Of a stretch of DNA of 64,000 nucleotides, positions 30,113 through 40,191 are shown one piece after another; position 1 is the stretch's first letter; the number at the start of each line of letters is the position of its first letter. The position numbers and the translations under genes were made by a program. The stretch comes from Locusta migratoria. Taxonomy: Eukaryota > Arthropoda > Insecta > Orthoptera > Acrididae. The notes beneath the pieces were generated by a model that made no database searches, was not told the origin of the DNA, and saw nothing but the letters and a program-made list of their open reading frames with translations. Location of the stretch: contig CM048744.1 of the NCBI GenBank assembly GCA_026315105.1, positions 974,714,221 through 974,778,220 of the forward strand, read 5' to 3'.

Positions 30113-31052
30113 CGTACTGTCAGAGACCGCAAAAGATCTGGAATGGGATGGACAGTGTCTTGAAAGGAAGATATAAGATGAACATTAACAAGAGTAAAAC
30201 GAAGGTAATGGAATGCAATGTCAGAAAAACAGGCGATGCTGAAGGAATTAGATTAGGTAATGAGACAATAAAAGTAGTGGATGGATTTTGTTATTTGGGT
30301 AACAAGATAACTTCTGATGGCCGAAGTAATGAAGATATAAAACGCAGACTGGCTTTGGGAAGAAAATAGTTTCTAACGAAGCGAGACTTGTGAACATCCA
30401 ATATTAATTTAAATGTTCGGAAGTCCCTTCTGAAATGTTCAAATGTTTGTAGAGCTTATGGGACTTAACTACGGGGTCATCAGTCCCTAAGCTTACAAAC
30501 TACTTATGAACTAACTAAGACTAAAGACGGCACAAATATCCATTCCCGAGGGGGAATTCGAACCCCCGACCGTAGTGGCCGTGCAGACCGTGACTGGAGC
30601 GCCTCAGTCCCCTCGGCCACCGCGGCCGGCTAAAGCATTTGTCTGCAATGTAGCATTATATGGTAGTGAAACGTGGACGATAAGCAGTTCAGATATAAAG
30701 ATGATAGAAGCTTTTGAAATGTGGTGCTACAGACGAATGATGAAAATTAGATGGGTAGATCAGGTAACTAATGAGGTGCTTAACCGAATCGGGGAGAAAA
30801 GGAGTTTCTGGCATATCCTGACTAAGAGAAGGGATAGATTGGTTGGACACATTCTGAGACATCAAGGAATCGTCAACTTAGCATTAGAAGGAAGCGTGTG
30901 GGGTAAAAATCGTAGAGGGACGAATATAGTAAGCAGATTCAAAAGGATGTAGGTTGCCGAATGTATCCTCAGATGAAGAGACTTGCACAGGACAGGGTAG
31001 CATGGAGAGCTGCATCAAACCAGTCTGCGGACTGAAGACCACAACAACAACA
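30113..31052 (+). mobile_element. LINE A (RTE-like) 3' end, split by a SINE
   Basis: First piece 30113-30435: SETAKDLEW, KMNINKSKTKVM, DGFCYLGNKITSDG. Second piece 30631-31052: FVCNVALYGSETWTISSSD, EMWCYRRMMKIRWVDQVTNE, RRDRLVGHILRHQG, NRRG, and the 3' end GAAGACCACAACAACAACAA. One frame is open across most of the second piece (30575-30952). The endonuclease and palm are missing. Confidence 0.87.
30436..30630 (-). mobile_element. tRNA-derived SINE, family S1
   Basis: Reverse-strand S1 within LINE A, between CTTCTGAAA and TAAAGCATTTG. The ancestral LINE text is roughly CTGAAAGCATTTG, so any duplication is only about 3-4 bp (AAA). The long duplications of other S1 copies are not seen here. Confidence 0.88.
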
Positions 31053-31446
31053 ACTACTGAGTAAGGAAAAAATGACTGAACAACTGTTTCTCTACGTGCT
31101 TTCGTCTCTTTCATCACGTGGCATAATGGACACGTAGTTTCTTTCGTGCGTACCTTCTGTGAAATACCTTTAACAGGGATTCGTGGCAAATGCATTGTCC
31201 TACTTCCAGGAACGAGTGTTTCAATTTTCCAAAGCCTTTCTGCTCTCATTCTTCTTTCGTTTCAGCATCATTAAGGGTTCGCTGGATCAATCAATTCTCT
31301 GTGAATGGTTGTCTTATTACTGCCTAATTACGTCGCAAATTTAAAGGTTGAAGTAATATTAACACTAACGCTTAAAATTGTTTCGCAGGTTCAATGACAG
31401 TGTAGCAGCCACTTTGCTGGGCGGAACTGGTAACGTGAGTAACAAG
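31053..31446. other. Unassigned stretch
   Basis: No recognisable repeat or domain between the LINE A end and an S1 head. Confidence 0.4.
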
Positions 31447-31540
31447 TGCCGCTCGCGGTGGCCGAGGGGACTGAGGCGCTCCAATCACGGTATGCACGGC
31501 CACTACAGTTGGGGGTTCGAATCCCAGCCAGAAATTCAAA
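31447..31540 (+). mobile_element. tRNA-derived SINE, family S1, head only
   Basis: Contains the tRNA-like head TGGCCGAGGGG and B box GGTTCGAATCC but stops right after it; the S1 tail is absent and an unrelated AAATGTCCC repeat follows. Confidence 0.75.
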
Positions 31541-31570
31541 ATGTCCCTTTACAGCGTAAAGTGTCCCACG

Positions 31571-31618
<48 letters not shown>

Positions 31619-31790
31619 TTTTTCCCTTTCTGAAAAATAATTGTCAAAATGTCCCACGATATGGGAAATAAATAAAAAAGGCACCGCAAATTGTCCCATA
31701 TTCACCCACTTTTTGAAAAAAAATCTTTGTCCCTTTCCGAAAAATAGTTGTCAAAAGTCCTACGATATGGGACACATCCCACAGGCTGTC
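31541..31790. repeat. TGTCCCA-containing duplicated block and poly(A)
   Basis: A poly(A) run (31573-31614) is followed by two imperfect copies of a segment of about 110 bp containing CTGAAAAATAATTGTCAAAA / CCGAAAAATAGTTGTCAAAA and CGATATGGGA. The family is not recognised. The poly(A) suggests a retroposed 3' end nearby. Confidence 0.55.
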
Positions 31791-32042
31791 AACACTGGAT
31801 TATTTAGTCAAATTGCAAAACTTGATTGGCATGTGTGTCCATTTATATATGAGGTATTGGAACAAAGCTACAACGAGAATGACATTGATCCTATTTGAGA
31901 ACATTATGGATTAACTGCTATCTTACAAGTAATTATTAAGTCATGTGATAACGCCGTCTAGATCGCAATAGACTGCCTTATTATATGAATACATTTTGCA
32001 TTCAATCCACCCAACAAGTAAGATTTGAATTTTGCGCCGCGC

Positions 32043-32080
<38 letters not shown>

Positions 32081-32716
32081 ACGAGAAACAAGACAATCTC
32101 TTTTACTGTTTTACTTTACGCCCCCTCCCATTACACCGGCTTTAGTTGCATCTGACAACCTATAATGCTTCACACACACACACACACACACACACACAAA
32201 GACAGAGAGGGAGGGTGGGAGTTTTATTTATTGTCATGTTACATAATTTCAATCATGCTACAAGAGCAGGGCCTGTTTTTTGCCTCATTCAATGCTGTGT
32301 ATCAAATTAGAACTGTAGAAGAAGAATATTTTTGTACTTTACATTTATAACCTAATAATAATTTTATGACACGTTTCGGAGGATTTTATCGACAATACCA
32401 TAGACCACGTAAAGGGGAGACAATGAAATCACCGAAAATAAGGTATCAGACTAAATTAGTAACATTGGTGAGTCTACAGATTTGATTTGACATTCAGTCC
32501 TTGTCTGCTACTGCATCCGTTAAGGATGTTACGAAGAATAATGAATGGTTTGAAAGTTGCAAGAATAATTATGGGGACTGTAGAGAGGAGGAGGAAATTG
32601 TTCACGGCCAAAATCCTCGACCGAGAGTATTCGTCACCTCTTTAAGTGATGTGTTTCACTGTTCCTTAAAATTTCTTCATTTAACCAGTATACAGAGGAT
32701 TAACGTTTTCTCGATT
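31791..32716. other. Unassigned stretch with simple repeats
   Basis: Contains poly(T) at about 32047-32079 and (CA)n at about 32170-32198. No coding or repeat family recognised. Confidence 0.45.
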
Positions 32717-32912
32717 GCCGGCCGCGGTGGCCGAGGGGACTGAGGCGCTCCAGTCGCGGTCAGCACGGCCACTACGGTCGGGGGTTCGAATCCCCCCTCG
32801 GGCATGGATATTTGTGCCGTCTTAGTTCGTAAGTAGTTCATAAGTAGTTTGTAAGTTTAGGGACTGATGACCCCGTAGTTAAGTCCCATAAGCTTAACAA
32901 ACATGTATGTAT
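32717..32912 (+). mobile_element. tRNA-derived SINE, family S1
   Basis: A well-preserved S1 with TGGCCGAGGGG and GGTTCGAATCC. The exact 12-bp duplication GTTTTCTCGATT lies at 32705-32716 and 32913-32924. Confidence 0.93.
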
Positions 32913-32924
32913 GTTTTCTCGATT

Positions 32925-33297
32925 TTTCTCATCTCGCACTTCTTATGACTCTCTTTATTCTGTAGTATTCAGTGCATTTGACGTCACTAAATGCAAATCT
33001 GAACTCGCACACATCCGACTCAAATAACTTCTTGAAATGATTGATTTTATAGTATATCTTAACTCCTCGTGTATCAATTAGCGCTTTTCGTCAGTATACG
33101 TTGTATCTTAAATCATCTGTGGATGTATATGTGAAAACTACTTCAGTCACTTTTTTTCCTTGCGTTTTGTTAGAAATACACGATGCATTTAGGGCCCTGT
33201 GGGTCTTTCATTAGGTAAATATCTGTGTACATTTAGTAGTAAATTTCATTGAGGTGATGGTTGCTACTTCCATAATGAACCGTGCATTTTTAATAAC
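32925..33297. other. AT-rich stretch, nothing recognised
   Basis: No feature supported. Confidence 0.4.
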
Positions 33298-33308
33298 GCA
33301 CAAAATAA

Positions 33309-33508
33309 AATGTTCCAATGTTTGTAGAGCTTCTAGGACTAAACTACGGGGTCATCAGCCCCTAAACTTACAAACTACTTATGAACTAGCTAATACTAAA
33401 GACGCCACAAATATCCATGCCCGATGGGGGATTCGAACCACCGACCGTAGTGGCCGTGCAGAACGTGACTAGCGCTCCGCAGACCGCTCGGCCACTGCGG
33501 CCGGCAAT
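33309..33508 (-). mobile_element. tRNA-derived SINE, family S1
   Basis: Reverse-strand S1. The exact 11-bp duplication GCACAAAATAA lies at 33298-33308 and 33509-33519. Confidence 0.93.
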
Positions 33509-33519
33509 GCACAAAATAA

Positions 33520-34479
33520 TTTGTGATTGAAGGCGTTTTTATTGATATCTCCTATGTGTGGAATAAAATCCCGTTACAAAAGATGTATAAATTTATCATC
33601 CCTTTCTTATTCGAAAGAAAGTGAGAAGTGCAGGATAAACTGCAGGCAACATGCACAGTACATATTATAACTGTAGACTATTAGACGCAAAGTTACTAAC
33701 GTTTTAAAATTAACGTAATCCTCAATTCAGTATTTTTGTACTTTGTAATATAAATATACGGGAGGCAACCAAATTAACTTACATTCCGTTGCATTTTTAA
33801 CAATTTTAGAAATATGCTGCCACGCTGCGAGGGTCAAAGAATTCTACTGATCTCGATTCATTGTTTTAGGTTGGTTTACGGAGAGAGGCTTGGCCAAATC
33901 TATCGCTAAACTACGACATTTATTGTAAAAACTTTTTATACACTATTTAAAAATACCTTCTTTTAAAAACTCTCTGATGTCTATTTTAGCTAGAAAATTA
34001 TTATAGGATCAAAAACGACTGGTTTCGCGACAGTATAGTCGCATTGCAGTTGGTTTGTATGGAATTAATGTTACAGTTTTCATTACAGTATACGGTATCC
34101 CAAAGATCGGATAACGTTGGGATAAGCACTTAAATTGGCTGTTTACGGACTCAGAATCAGTCGCTTAAACAACCTGCAACAGCCGCTGTGGATGTTCGCC
34201 GTCCTGCAAATTTAAGGGCAGAATTAATTTCGGACCCGGGAAATTACTCCACTCCCACGAGACGACGGCCATGTGGTCAGGAAAGCCTGCAGTAATATTA
34301 GATTGCCGAAGAACATTAAATACGGATTAACTGACAATTTAATCTACTGTCTCAAGCTTAATTGGACATAATATTGTGACCTATCAAATTAATCATCGTT
34401 TTCTATGTGGTTTAAACTCATCATTAAAAGAGCAAGAAGTAGGCTTATTTAATAGAGGCACCGGTTTGGTTTTTCATGG

Positions 34480-34533
<54 letters not shown>

Positions 34534-34824
34534 GCTTAGGATAGTAAGTTTTATATCCACTCTGTTATGGGTATGTTACAGTAATTGGGTTGTTTCTCAT
34601 TATCTTTGATAGTCAGTGCAATTCCCCTGGAATGAAGTGCTGCATACACGTAACATTGTGAACAACGTTCATCTGATTATTTCAATAATACTACAGAATT
34701 TACAGCATGTATCACAATTTTTGAAGCAGCTATTAACAGAAGCTTCACGATTATCAGATTTTTCTGTGATCAAACCGCGTGTGAAACATTGGAGACCCAA
34801 AATGGTGCGTATTATTCCATTTCA
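33520..34824. other. AT-rich stretch with a long poly(T)
   Basis: Contains a decayed hammerhead-like motif (34013-34053) and a poly(T) run at about 34482-34532. Otherwise nothing recognised. The reverse-strand poly(A) may mark an old retroposon end, but no body is visible. Confidence 0.4.
34013..34053 (-). ncRNA. Decayed hammerhead-like motif
   Basis: The reverse strand has CTGCAAT in place of CTGANGAT (one base missing), a perfect stem II GCGAC/GTCGC, GAAA, then ACCAGT and C. Stem I could form AAC/GTT. It stands alone without an inverted partner. Confidence 0.4.
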
Positions 34825-34902
34825 TGTATTTTCACATGAGTATGTTTTTAAGATAACGCTTTCTGCTACTGCAACCAAAGGGTTTTTCTTATTTTTACAA
34901 TT

Positions 34903-34948
34903 CACCCATACGCGTTTCGCCTTTTTCGAAAGGCATCATCAGTGGGTG
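34903..34948 (-). ncRNA. Hammerhead ribozyme-like motif, best example (palindrome ACGCGT)
   Basis: The reverse strand reads ACCCA, CTGATGA, T, stem II GCCTTT-CGAA-AAAGGC (6 bp), GAAA, palindrome ACGCGT, A, TGGGT. Stem I is 5 bp, and the cleavage-site base is A, which is allowed (NUH). This is the most complete copy in the window. As in the others, stem III is replaced by a self-complementary hexamer, suggesting dimerisation. Confidence 0.8.
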
Positions 34949-35018
34949 TCCTGAAATATTTACATGTTTTGTTTACACATATAGTTTAAGATTTCACATA
35001 TATACAAAACATTTCGTT

Positions 35019-35221
35019 CATGCCTGCCGCGGTGGCCGAGGGGACTGACGCGCTCCGGTCATGGTCTGCACGGCTAGTACGGTCATGGGTTCAAATCCCC
35101 CCCTCGGGCATGGATATTTGTGCCGTCCTTAGTATTAGCTAGTTCATAAGTAGTTTGTAAGTTTAGGGACTGATGACCCCGTTGTAAAGTCCCATAAGCC
35201 ATACAAACATTTGAACATTTG
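35019..35221 (+). mobile_element. tRNA-derived SINE, family S1
   Basis: Exact 8-bp duplication ATTTCGTT at 35011-35018 and 35222-35229, inside the left arm of the fold-back. Removing it restores the arm's match to the right arm. Confidence 0.92.
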
Positions 35222-35607
35222 ATTTCGTTTATGATTCAAAACCGTTCGTTTTTTTGGCATAAAATGGTGTACTTACAGCACTTGCTACTTCATATCTCCT
35301 CTTTCTGGCAACAAGGTCGAAATGTTACACTATTTTGCGAAAATTTTCGCGTTTTCATATTTTCGAAAAATAATGCAACATTTCGATCCTGTTGCCAGAA
35401 AGAAGGAGATATGGAATAGCAACTTCTGTAATTACACCATTTTGTACCAAAAAACGAACTGTTTTGAATCATAAACGAAATGTTTTGTACATATGTGAAA
35501 TTATAAACTATATGTGTAAACAAAAGCACTTAAATATTTCAGGACACCGACTGATGGTTGCAGTAGCGGAAGGCGTTTTCTTCAAAAAATACTACTGTGA
35601 AAATACG

Positions 35608-35967
35608 TAGTACTAAGCTGCTGCTAAAATGGCCACTACAATCAGTGTATTATTCTATTTTAGTTCATTTAAAGCAAGATACATGATAATAGAGATGTAT
35701 ATTCGCATGTAATACCTATGTTCTGAATTAGTTTTTAAATTAAACAATGGTGTGTATAATTAAGTGACATATAATAGAACTGCAAGGATAATGTGTGACA
35801 TTTACATTATGCTGACATTTCTAAAATAATAATAAGTAGCCTATAGACGTTATATTCGGGTTTTGAGTTCTTCTTTATACACGTTTGTTCTTCTTCTACT
35901 GTGCTCAGATAACAACCGCGTTTCTATGGGACTGTTTGCATCACATTATCGGCCTATGGTCTGATAT
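35608..35967. other. AT-rich stretch, nothing recognised
   Basis: No feature supported. Confidence 0.4.
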
Positions 35968-35978
35968 AAATAAATACG

Positions 35979-36378
35979 GCCGGCCGCGGTGGCCGAGGGG
36001 ACTGAGGCGCTCCAGTCACGGTCTGCACGGCCGCTACGGTCGGGGTTTCGAATGCCCCCTCGGGCATGGATATTTGTGCCGTCCTAGTTCGTAAGTTCAA
36101 ATGTTCAAATGTTTGTAAAGTCTATGGGACTTAACTACGGGGCTATCAGTCCCTAAACTTACAAACTACTTATGAACTACTTACGAACTAGGACGGCACA
36201 AATATCCATGCCTGAGGGGGGATCCGAACCCCCGACCGTAGTGGCCGTGCGGACCGTGACTGGAGCGCCTTAGTCCCCTCGGCCACCGCGGCCGGCAGTT
36301 CGTAAGTAGTTTGTAAGTTTAGGGACTGATGACCCCGTAGTTCAGTCCCATAAACTATACAAACATTTGAAACATTTG
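35979..36378 (+). mobile_element. tRNA-derived SINE, family S1, with a nested S1
   Basis: Outer forward S1 with the exact 11-bp duplication AAATAAATACG at 35968-35978 and 36379-36389. It is split after CTAGTTCGTAAG by a reverse-strand S1 (36096-36296). Confidence 0.93.
36096..36296 (-). mobile_element. tRNA-derived SINE, family S1, nested in antisense
   Basis: The exact 10-bp duplication AGTTCGTAAG at 36086-36095 and 36297-36306 proves insertion into the tail of the outer S1. The pair forms a near-perfect inverted repeat that could fold as a long hairpin RNA. Confidence 0.93.
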
Positions 36379-36389
36379 AAATAAATACG

Positions 36390-36649
36390 TGTGTTGTATT
36401 TTGACTCAGACTACAACATACGAGGAATGTATCAGAATCTGTGACCGTTACTTGTGCAGTGTTACTTGTGAGTACGCGTACTGAAATTGTACTGACATCG
36501 ACATATCCTCTGTTTATTATGATCGCTAGCGACGCTGTGCAATTGCTCTACAGCGTCACACAGTCAAGCAACGGCCGCCAAAAATTACAGCTTTGCATTT
36601 TTCGTCGTGACCTGTGAGAATAGCAATTTATGACCCCTTATATATCTAC
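36390..36649. other. Unassigned stretch
   Basis: No feature supported. Confidence 0.4.
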
Positions 36650-37075
36650 ATACGTACTCGGCAAGTCACAGCAGGTGTATCACCTGCCACCACTAGCCAG
36701 TTCTCCTTTCCTGCTCCACTCCTGAGCAGAACGAAGGAAAAATGAATGCCTCTGTACGAGCCCTAATTCTTCTTTGCGGTCTTTTCGCGAAATGTATGTT
36801 GGCGGCCCTGCAATCACTCTGCAGTCTGCCCTGAAGTTAGGCCCTCTAAACGTCGTCAACATGTTTCTCGAAAAGAACGTCGCGTTTCCTTCAGCAATAT
36901 CCATTTGCGATTCCGAGCTATCACTGTGAAAATCTCGTTGATAGAACCTAGCAGTAACAAATCTAGGCAGCCAGTCTCTGAACTGCTTCTATGTCTTCCA
37001 TTAAATCGATCTGCTGCGGATTCCAAACACTTGAGCAGAACCCAATACGGAGCGTTATCCACGTGGCTTTCTTTA
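36650..37075 (-). mobile_element. LINE B-related fragment (divergent)
   Basis: The reverse strand has CLESAADRFNGRHRSSSETG and RGPNFRADCRVIAGPPTYIS, which match the C-terminal part of LINE B (LRPLSAECGILI...PTYIGR) but at lower similarity, so this is a different subfamily. Ends with a worn 3' UTR near 36650. Confidence 0.55.
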
Positions 37076-37445
37076 TAGATGAACCACAAACTACTTAAAC
37101 TGACTTACACAAGTAAAACACACACACACACACACAGCCGGCCGCGGTGGCCGAGGTGACTGAGGCGCTCCAGTCACGGTCAGCACGCTCACTACGGTCG
37201 GGGGTTCGAATCCCCCCTATGGCATGGATATTTGTGTCGTCCTAGTTCGTAAGTAGTTCATAAGTAGTTTGTAAGTTTAGGCCCTGATGACCCCGTAGTT
37301 AAGTCCCATAAGCTGTACAAACATTTGAACATTTGAACACACACACCCACATACACACATGCCCGACAGAGGACTCTAATCTCCGGCGGGAAAGGCCGCC
37401 CATTCAGTAGCATGACGCCTTAGACCACGCGGCGATTCCGCGCGC
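37076..37445 (-). mobile_element. tRNA-derived SINE, family S2, split by an S1
   Basis: Reverse-strand S2: the tail at 37080-37136 and the tRNA-like head at 37370-37445 (ACGCCTTAGACCACGCGGCG). The S1 at 37137-37336 sits in its CA tract. Confidence 0.75.
37137..37336 (+). mobile_element. tRNA-derived SINE, family S1
   Basis: Full-length forward S1 inserted in the (CA)n of an S2. The duplication cannot be delimited because the target is itself CA repeats. Confidence 0.88.
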
Positions 37446-37542
37446 CAAGCAGGGGTGGCCTTGCGGTCTAAGGCACCTTTCTCCAGAGCGCGCGACTGCT
37501 ACTAGTCGGAGGTTCTGTCTCGGGAATATGTGTGTGTGTGTA

Positions 37543-37581
<39 letters not shown>

Positions 37582-37690
37582 TGTCCTTAGCGTAAGCTAG
37601 TATAAGTACATATTTTTCGTAATGGGGAACAACACTCTTATTTAAATTTATATATAAAGAATAGTCTAGAGTGCAAAATGTTTTATTTTT

Positions 37691-37732
37691 TTTCGACTAA
37701 TTTCGGTCTTATTTTAGACCATCTTCAGGAAA
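37691..37732 (-). ncRNA. Hammerhead ribozyme-like motif (ATTAGT, ancestral ACTAGT)
   Basis: The reverse strand reads TTTC, CTGAAGA, T, stem II GGTCT/AAGACC, GAAA, ATTAGT, C, GAAA. Stem I is TTTC/GAAA (4 bp). The partner copy shows CTAGT, so the palindrome was probably ACTAGT and has one change here. Confidence 0.65.
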
Positions 37733-37813
37733 TTAAGCTGCATTGATGTTGTGGAGCTGGCAGGAAACTTGGAGCCTTCTAGTGCGTCACACCACAACAT
37801 CAATGGAGCTTAA

Positions 37814-37855
37814 TTTCCTGAAGATGGTCTAAAATAAGACCGGATCTAGTCGAAA
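37814..37855 (+). ncRNA. Decayed hammerhead-like motif
   Basis: Same as its partner except that GAAA has become GGAT, which should destroy the core. The remainder (TTTC, CTGAAGA, T, stem II, CTAGT, C, GAAA) is intact. Confidence 0.55.
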
Positions 37856-37950
37856 AAGAATAAAAATTTTTGCACTCTAGACTGTTCTTTATATATTAGT
37901 TTAAGTAGTTTGCAAGTGGACGGACTGATAACCACTGCAGTTTGGTCCCA

Positions 37951-37989
37951 TACATTCTTGCCATTCCGCCCAGCACCCACGCCTGTACC
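37951..37989. other. Short unassigned spacer
   Basis: Short stretch before the GGCCC repeat copy; no feature. Confidence 0.3.
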
Positions 37990-38843
37990 ATATGTCCGTC
38001 CCCATTGCATTGCCCACTACGCTACGGCTAGCAGGTAGGATTTCTATTCGGTAATCTCTTACTATTGATGGCCTTTGTTAACTGATCTAATATGGCATTT
38101 GTAGACACTAGATTATCATTTATCGTACGAAAATTCTTCAGTGCGCCATTACTTTGAAATGACAACGTGTAAGGTAAGATAAGAAAATTATCAAATACGC
38201 AACGCAAGATGGCGTATGCCACAGAGAGTACTGGGTGAGGAATGTCACGTGACATCTGCGAACGGCTGGCTTTCGTTAATTCAATGGAGGGTGTGAAAAC
38301 TCCGTTATTTTTGATAATATCTCTCAAACGATACAAGATATGAAAAAAACATAAGAGAGCAAAGTTGTAGAGAATTTTCTCCTCTACAAATTCCTTTATT
38401 CAATTTTCGCGTCAGGTGAACGGTTTATTTGCAATAAAAATTACGTTACAAACGGCTTTTTTTATATTATTAACGTATTTATTGTCCGAAATATTTCAAA
38501 AAGCGAGATTCTGGTCTCTGGTTGCCAACAATTATGTCCGTAAAATTTGGTGCCGATCGGTTTGAACGGTTCGACCTAAAAAGTGGGAACAAGTTACAGC
38601 CAGACAGACATCGTCAAATCGCCGTTATTTTTGCAAATATCTCTGCAACGATGCAAGATATGAAAAAAAAACATAATAGAGCGAAATTGTAGAGGATTTT
38701 CCCCTCTACCAATTAGGCTATTCAATTTTCCTGTCAGATGAACGGTTAAGCCGTTATTTTCATTTAAATTTCGAGCTGTCAAAAGACGATCGCAAAGGCC
38801 CACTTTGAGTGTTACTACCGTAACCTAAAGTGGGCCAAAAGAA
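37990..38843 (+). mobile_element. GGCCCACTTT-ended repeat, copy 2, left end missing
   Basis: Aligns with copy 1 from about 38010 to the right-end hairpin GGCCCACTTT...CCTAAAGTGGGCC (38798-38838). It has two internal units (starts near 38302 and 38622) against three in copy 1, so the tandem unit number varies between copies. The left terminus is absent. Confidence 0.72.
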
Positions 38844-39799
38844 TTTTAGGCTCTGTTGCAGCCTTTTCAGTGTGTTGGGAACACAAAGAAAACAACAGAA
38901 ACAGTTGAAGAAGATGCGAAAGCATTTATGTGAAATGAATTATCTCGACCAGTGTGGGTTAACTTCCGATGTTACCAGACGCCACTACAGTTCCTCGCTT
39001 CTGCGCATGCGCATTCAGCAGCACATACACAAGGAAAGTACTTGGGTTCGAACAAACACATATACATCAAAATCGTACGAGAGATAATGTAAAGATCCCT
39101 TATTGGACTAGTGACATTCCCGCATCTGCAAAACTCTGCAGTCGTCCGTTAGAGGCCTCTGCGTGTACCTTGACACATTGCACTTCGACCTGTCGGTTCG
39201 CCAGTAGGGACGGTGCAGTGTGCCTCCCAAGTTGCGTTTTGTGAAATTTGTGTGGTGAAGCGTCAGATGGAGCAACGATTGATAATGCTGCTAAAGTATT
39301 GCGACTGGTTGAGGTGAAGTTACGAAAAACCATTCTACGTGAAGATGGTATTAGAGTAGAAGATGAATCATTCGCATGCTTTCTCGTATGTGTTATGGTA
39401 CAGAAATATGAGCATAAGTTAGATACTGTTGTAACACTAACACATAATGATGATAATAGGGATGATAATGACGAAGAACTCATTGCTAGCAGTAGTGCTA
39501 CGGTAAGTGCGGGAAGAGGCGATGGAAGCAGTGGCAGTGAATACCAACAGTCTTTCGGAAAGAAGGTTAAAGTTTAAACTATCATCACGGCTTTTGATGA
39601 CATTTCGCTAGAGAACATGTACGATGATTATTACATAAGTTATAGTTAAGATATCTGCATTACGTATGGCGTCTACAATTCCAAATACAGTGCTATCTAG
39701 AGTATGGTTGCAGACCTTTGCAGAAAAATGACACCCACCAGCACATTGAGGTGTACGTAGAGATCCTGTTAACAAACGTTCATACAGATATGTTTGTAT
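38844..39799. other. Unassigned stretch with one open frame
   Basis: The frame 39248-39577 (109 aa) has an acidic segment (HNDDNRDDNDEEL) and a Ser/Gly-rich end but no domain I recognise. Otherwise no repeat family seen. Confidence 0.4.
39248..39577 (+). CDS. Unassigned 109-aa open frame
   Basis: Complete from an ATG to a stop, with the order KVLRLVEVKLRK, an acidic patch, then SGSEYQQSFGKKVKV. The composition looks more protein-like than most frames here, and no decayed copy elsewhere overlaps it. There is no splice or domain evidence. It may be part of an exon or of an unknown transposon, or it may be chance. Confidence 0.2.
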   Translation: MCGEASDGATIDNAAKVLRLVEVKLRKTILREDGIRVEDESFACFLVCVMVQKYEHKLDTVVTLTHNDDNRDDNDEELIASSSATVSAGRGDGSSGSEYQQSFGKKVKV

Positions 39800-39811
39800 G
39801 AGCCCAAGTAC

Positions 39812-40009
39812 GCCGGCCGCGGTGGCCGAGGGGACTGAGGTGCTCCAGTGACGGTCTGCACGGCCACTACGGTCGGGGGTTCGAATCCCCCCTCGGGCAT
39901 GGATATTTGTGCCGTCCTTAGTATAATGTAGTTGATAAGTTGTTTGTAAGCTTAGGGACTGATGGCCCCGTTGTTAAGTCCCATAAGTTCAACAAACATT
40001 TGAACATTC
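39812..40009 (+). mobile_element. tRNA-derived SINE, family S1
   Basis: The exact 12-bp duplication GAGCCCAAGTAC lies at 39800-39811 and 40010-40021. Well-preserved A and B boxes. Confidence 0.94.
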
Positions 40010-40026
40010 GAGCCCAAGTACTTTCC

Positions 40027-40109
40027 TTGTCAGATATTAGAACTCCGCACTCGGCACTATCTGTTGATTAATGACGTCATAGACGCACTCACGATGCAGT
40101 TGGCGGCCG

Positions 40110-40191
<82 letters not shown>

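Larger units (their letters stand above)
34825..35607. mobile_element. Hammerhead-bearing fold-back, interrupted by a SINE
   Basis: Inverted arms run from TGTATTTTCAC (34825) to GTGAAAATACG (35607), meeting at a palindromic centre near GCGAAAATTTTCGC (35337). The left arm has a complete hammerhead-like motif; the right arm has lost about 60 bp at the same place, keeping only the GACTGATGG side. An S1 SINE sits in the left arm. No coding sequence. Confidence 0.8.
37609..37896. mobile_element. 288-bp hammerhead-bearing hairpin element with target-site duplication
   Basis: Inverted arms of about 110 bp with one hammerhead-like motif per arm. The 11-bp duplication TAGT(A/T)TAAGTA (37598-37608 and 37897-37907, one mismatch) shows it moved as a unit into an S2 SINE. 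It carries no coding sequence, so it would need enzymes from elsewhere. This is the smallest defined mobile unit of the hammerhead group in the window. Confidence 0.85.
37446..37950 (+). mobile_element. tRNA-derived SINE, family S2, split by a hammerhead hairpin
   Basis: Head TGGCCTTGCGGTCTAAGGC, a GT tract at about 37528-37580, then ATGTCCTTAGCGTAAGCTAG; after the insert it resumes with TTAAGTAGTTTGCAAGTGGA and GGTCCCATA. The insert is 37609-37896. Confidence 0.82.

Noticed and set aside
30884..31249. 121-aa reverse frame
   Set aside because: It is the antisense of the LINE A 3' end plus flanking sequence.
39100..39483. 127-aa reverse frame, Ser-rich
   Set aside because: It overlaps the forward frame at 39248 and has no domain; likely chance.
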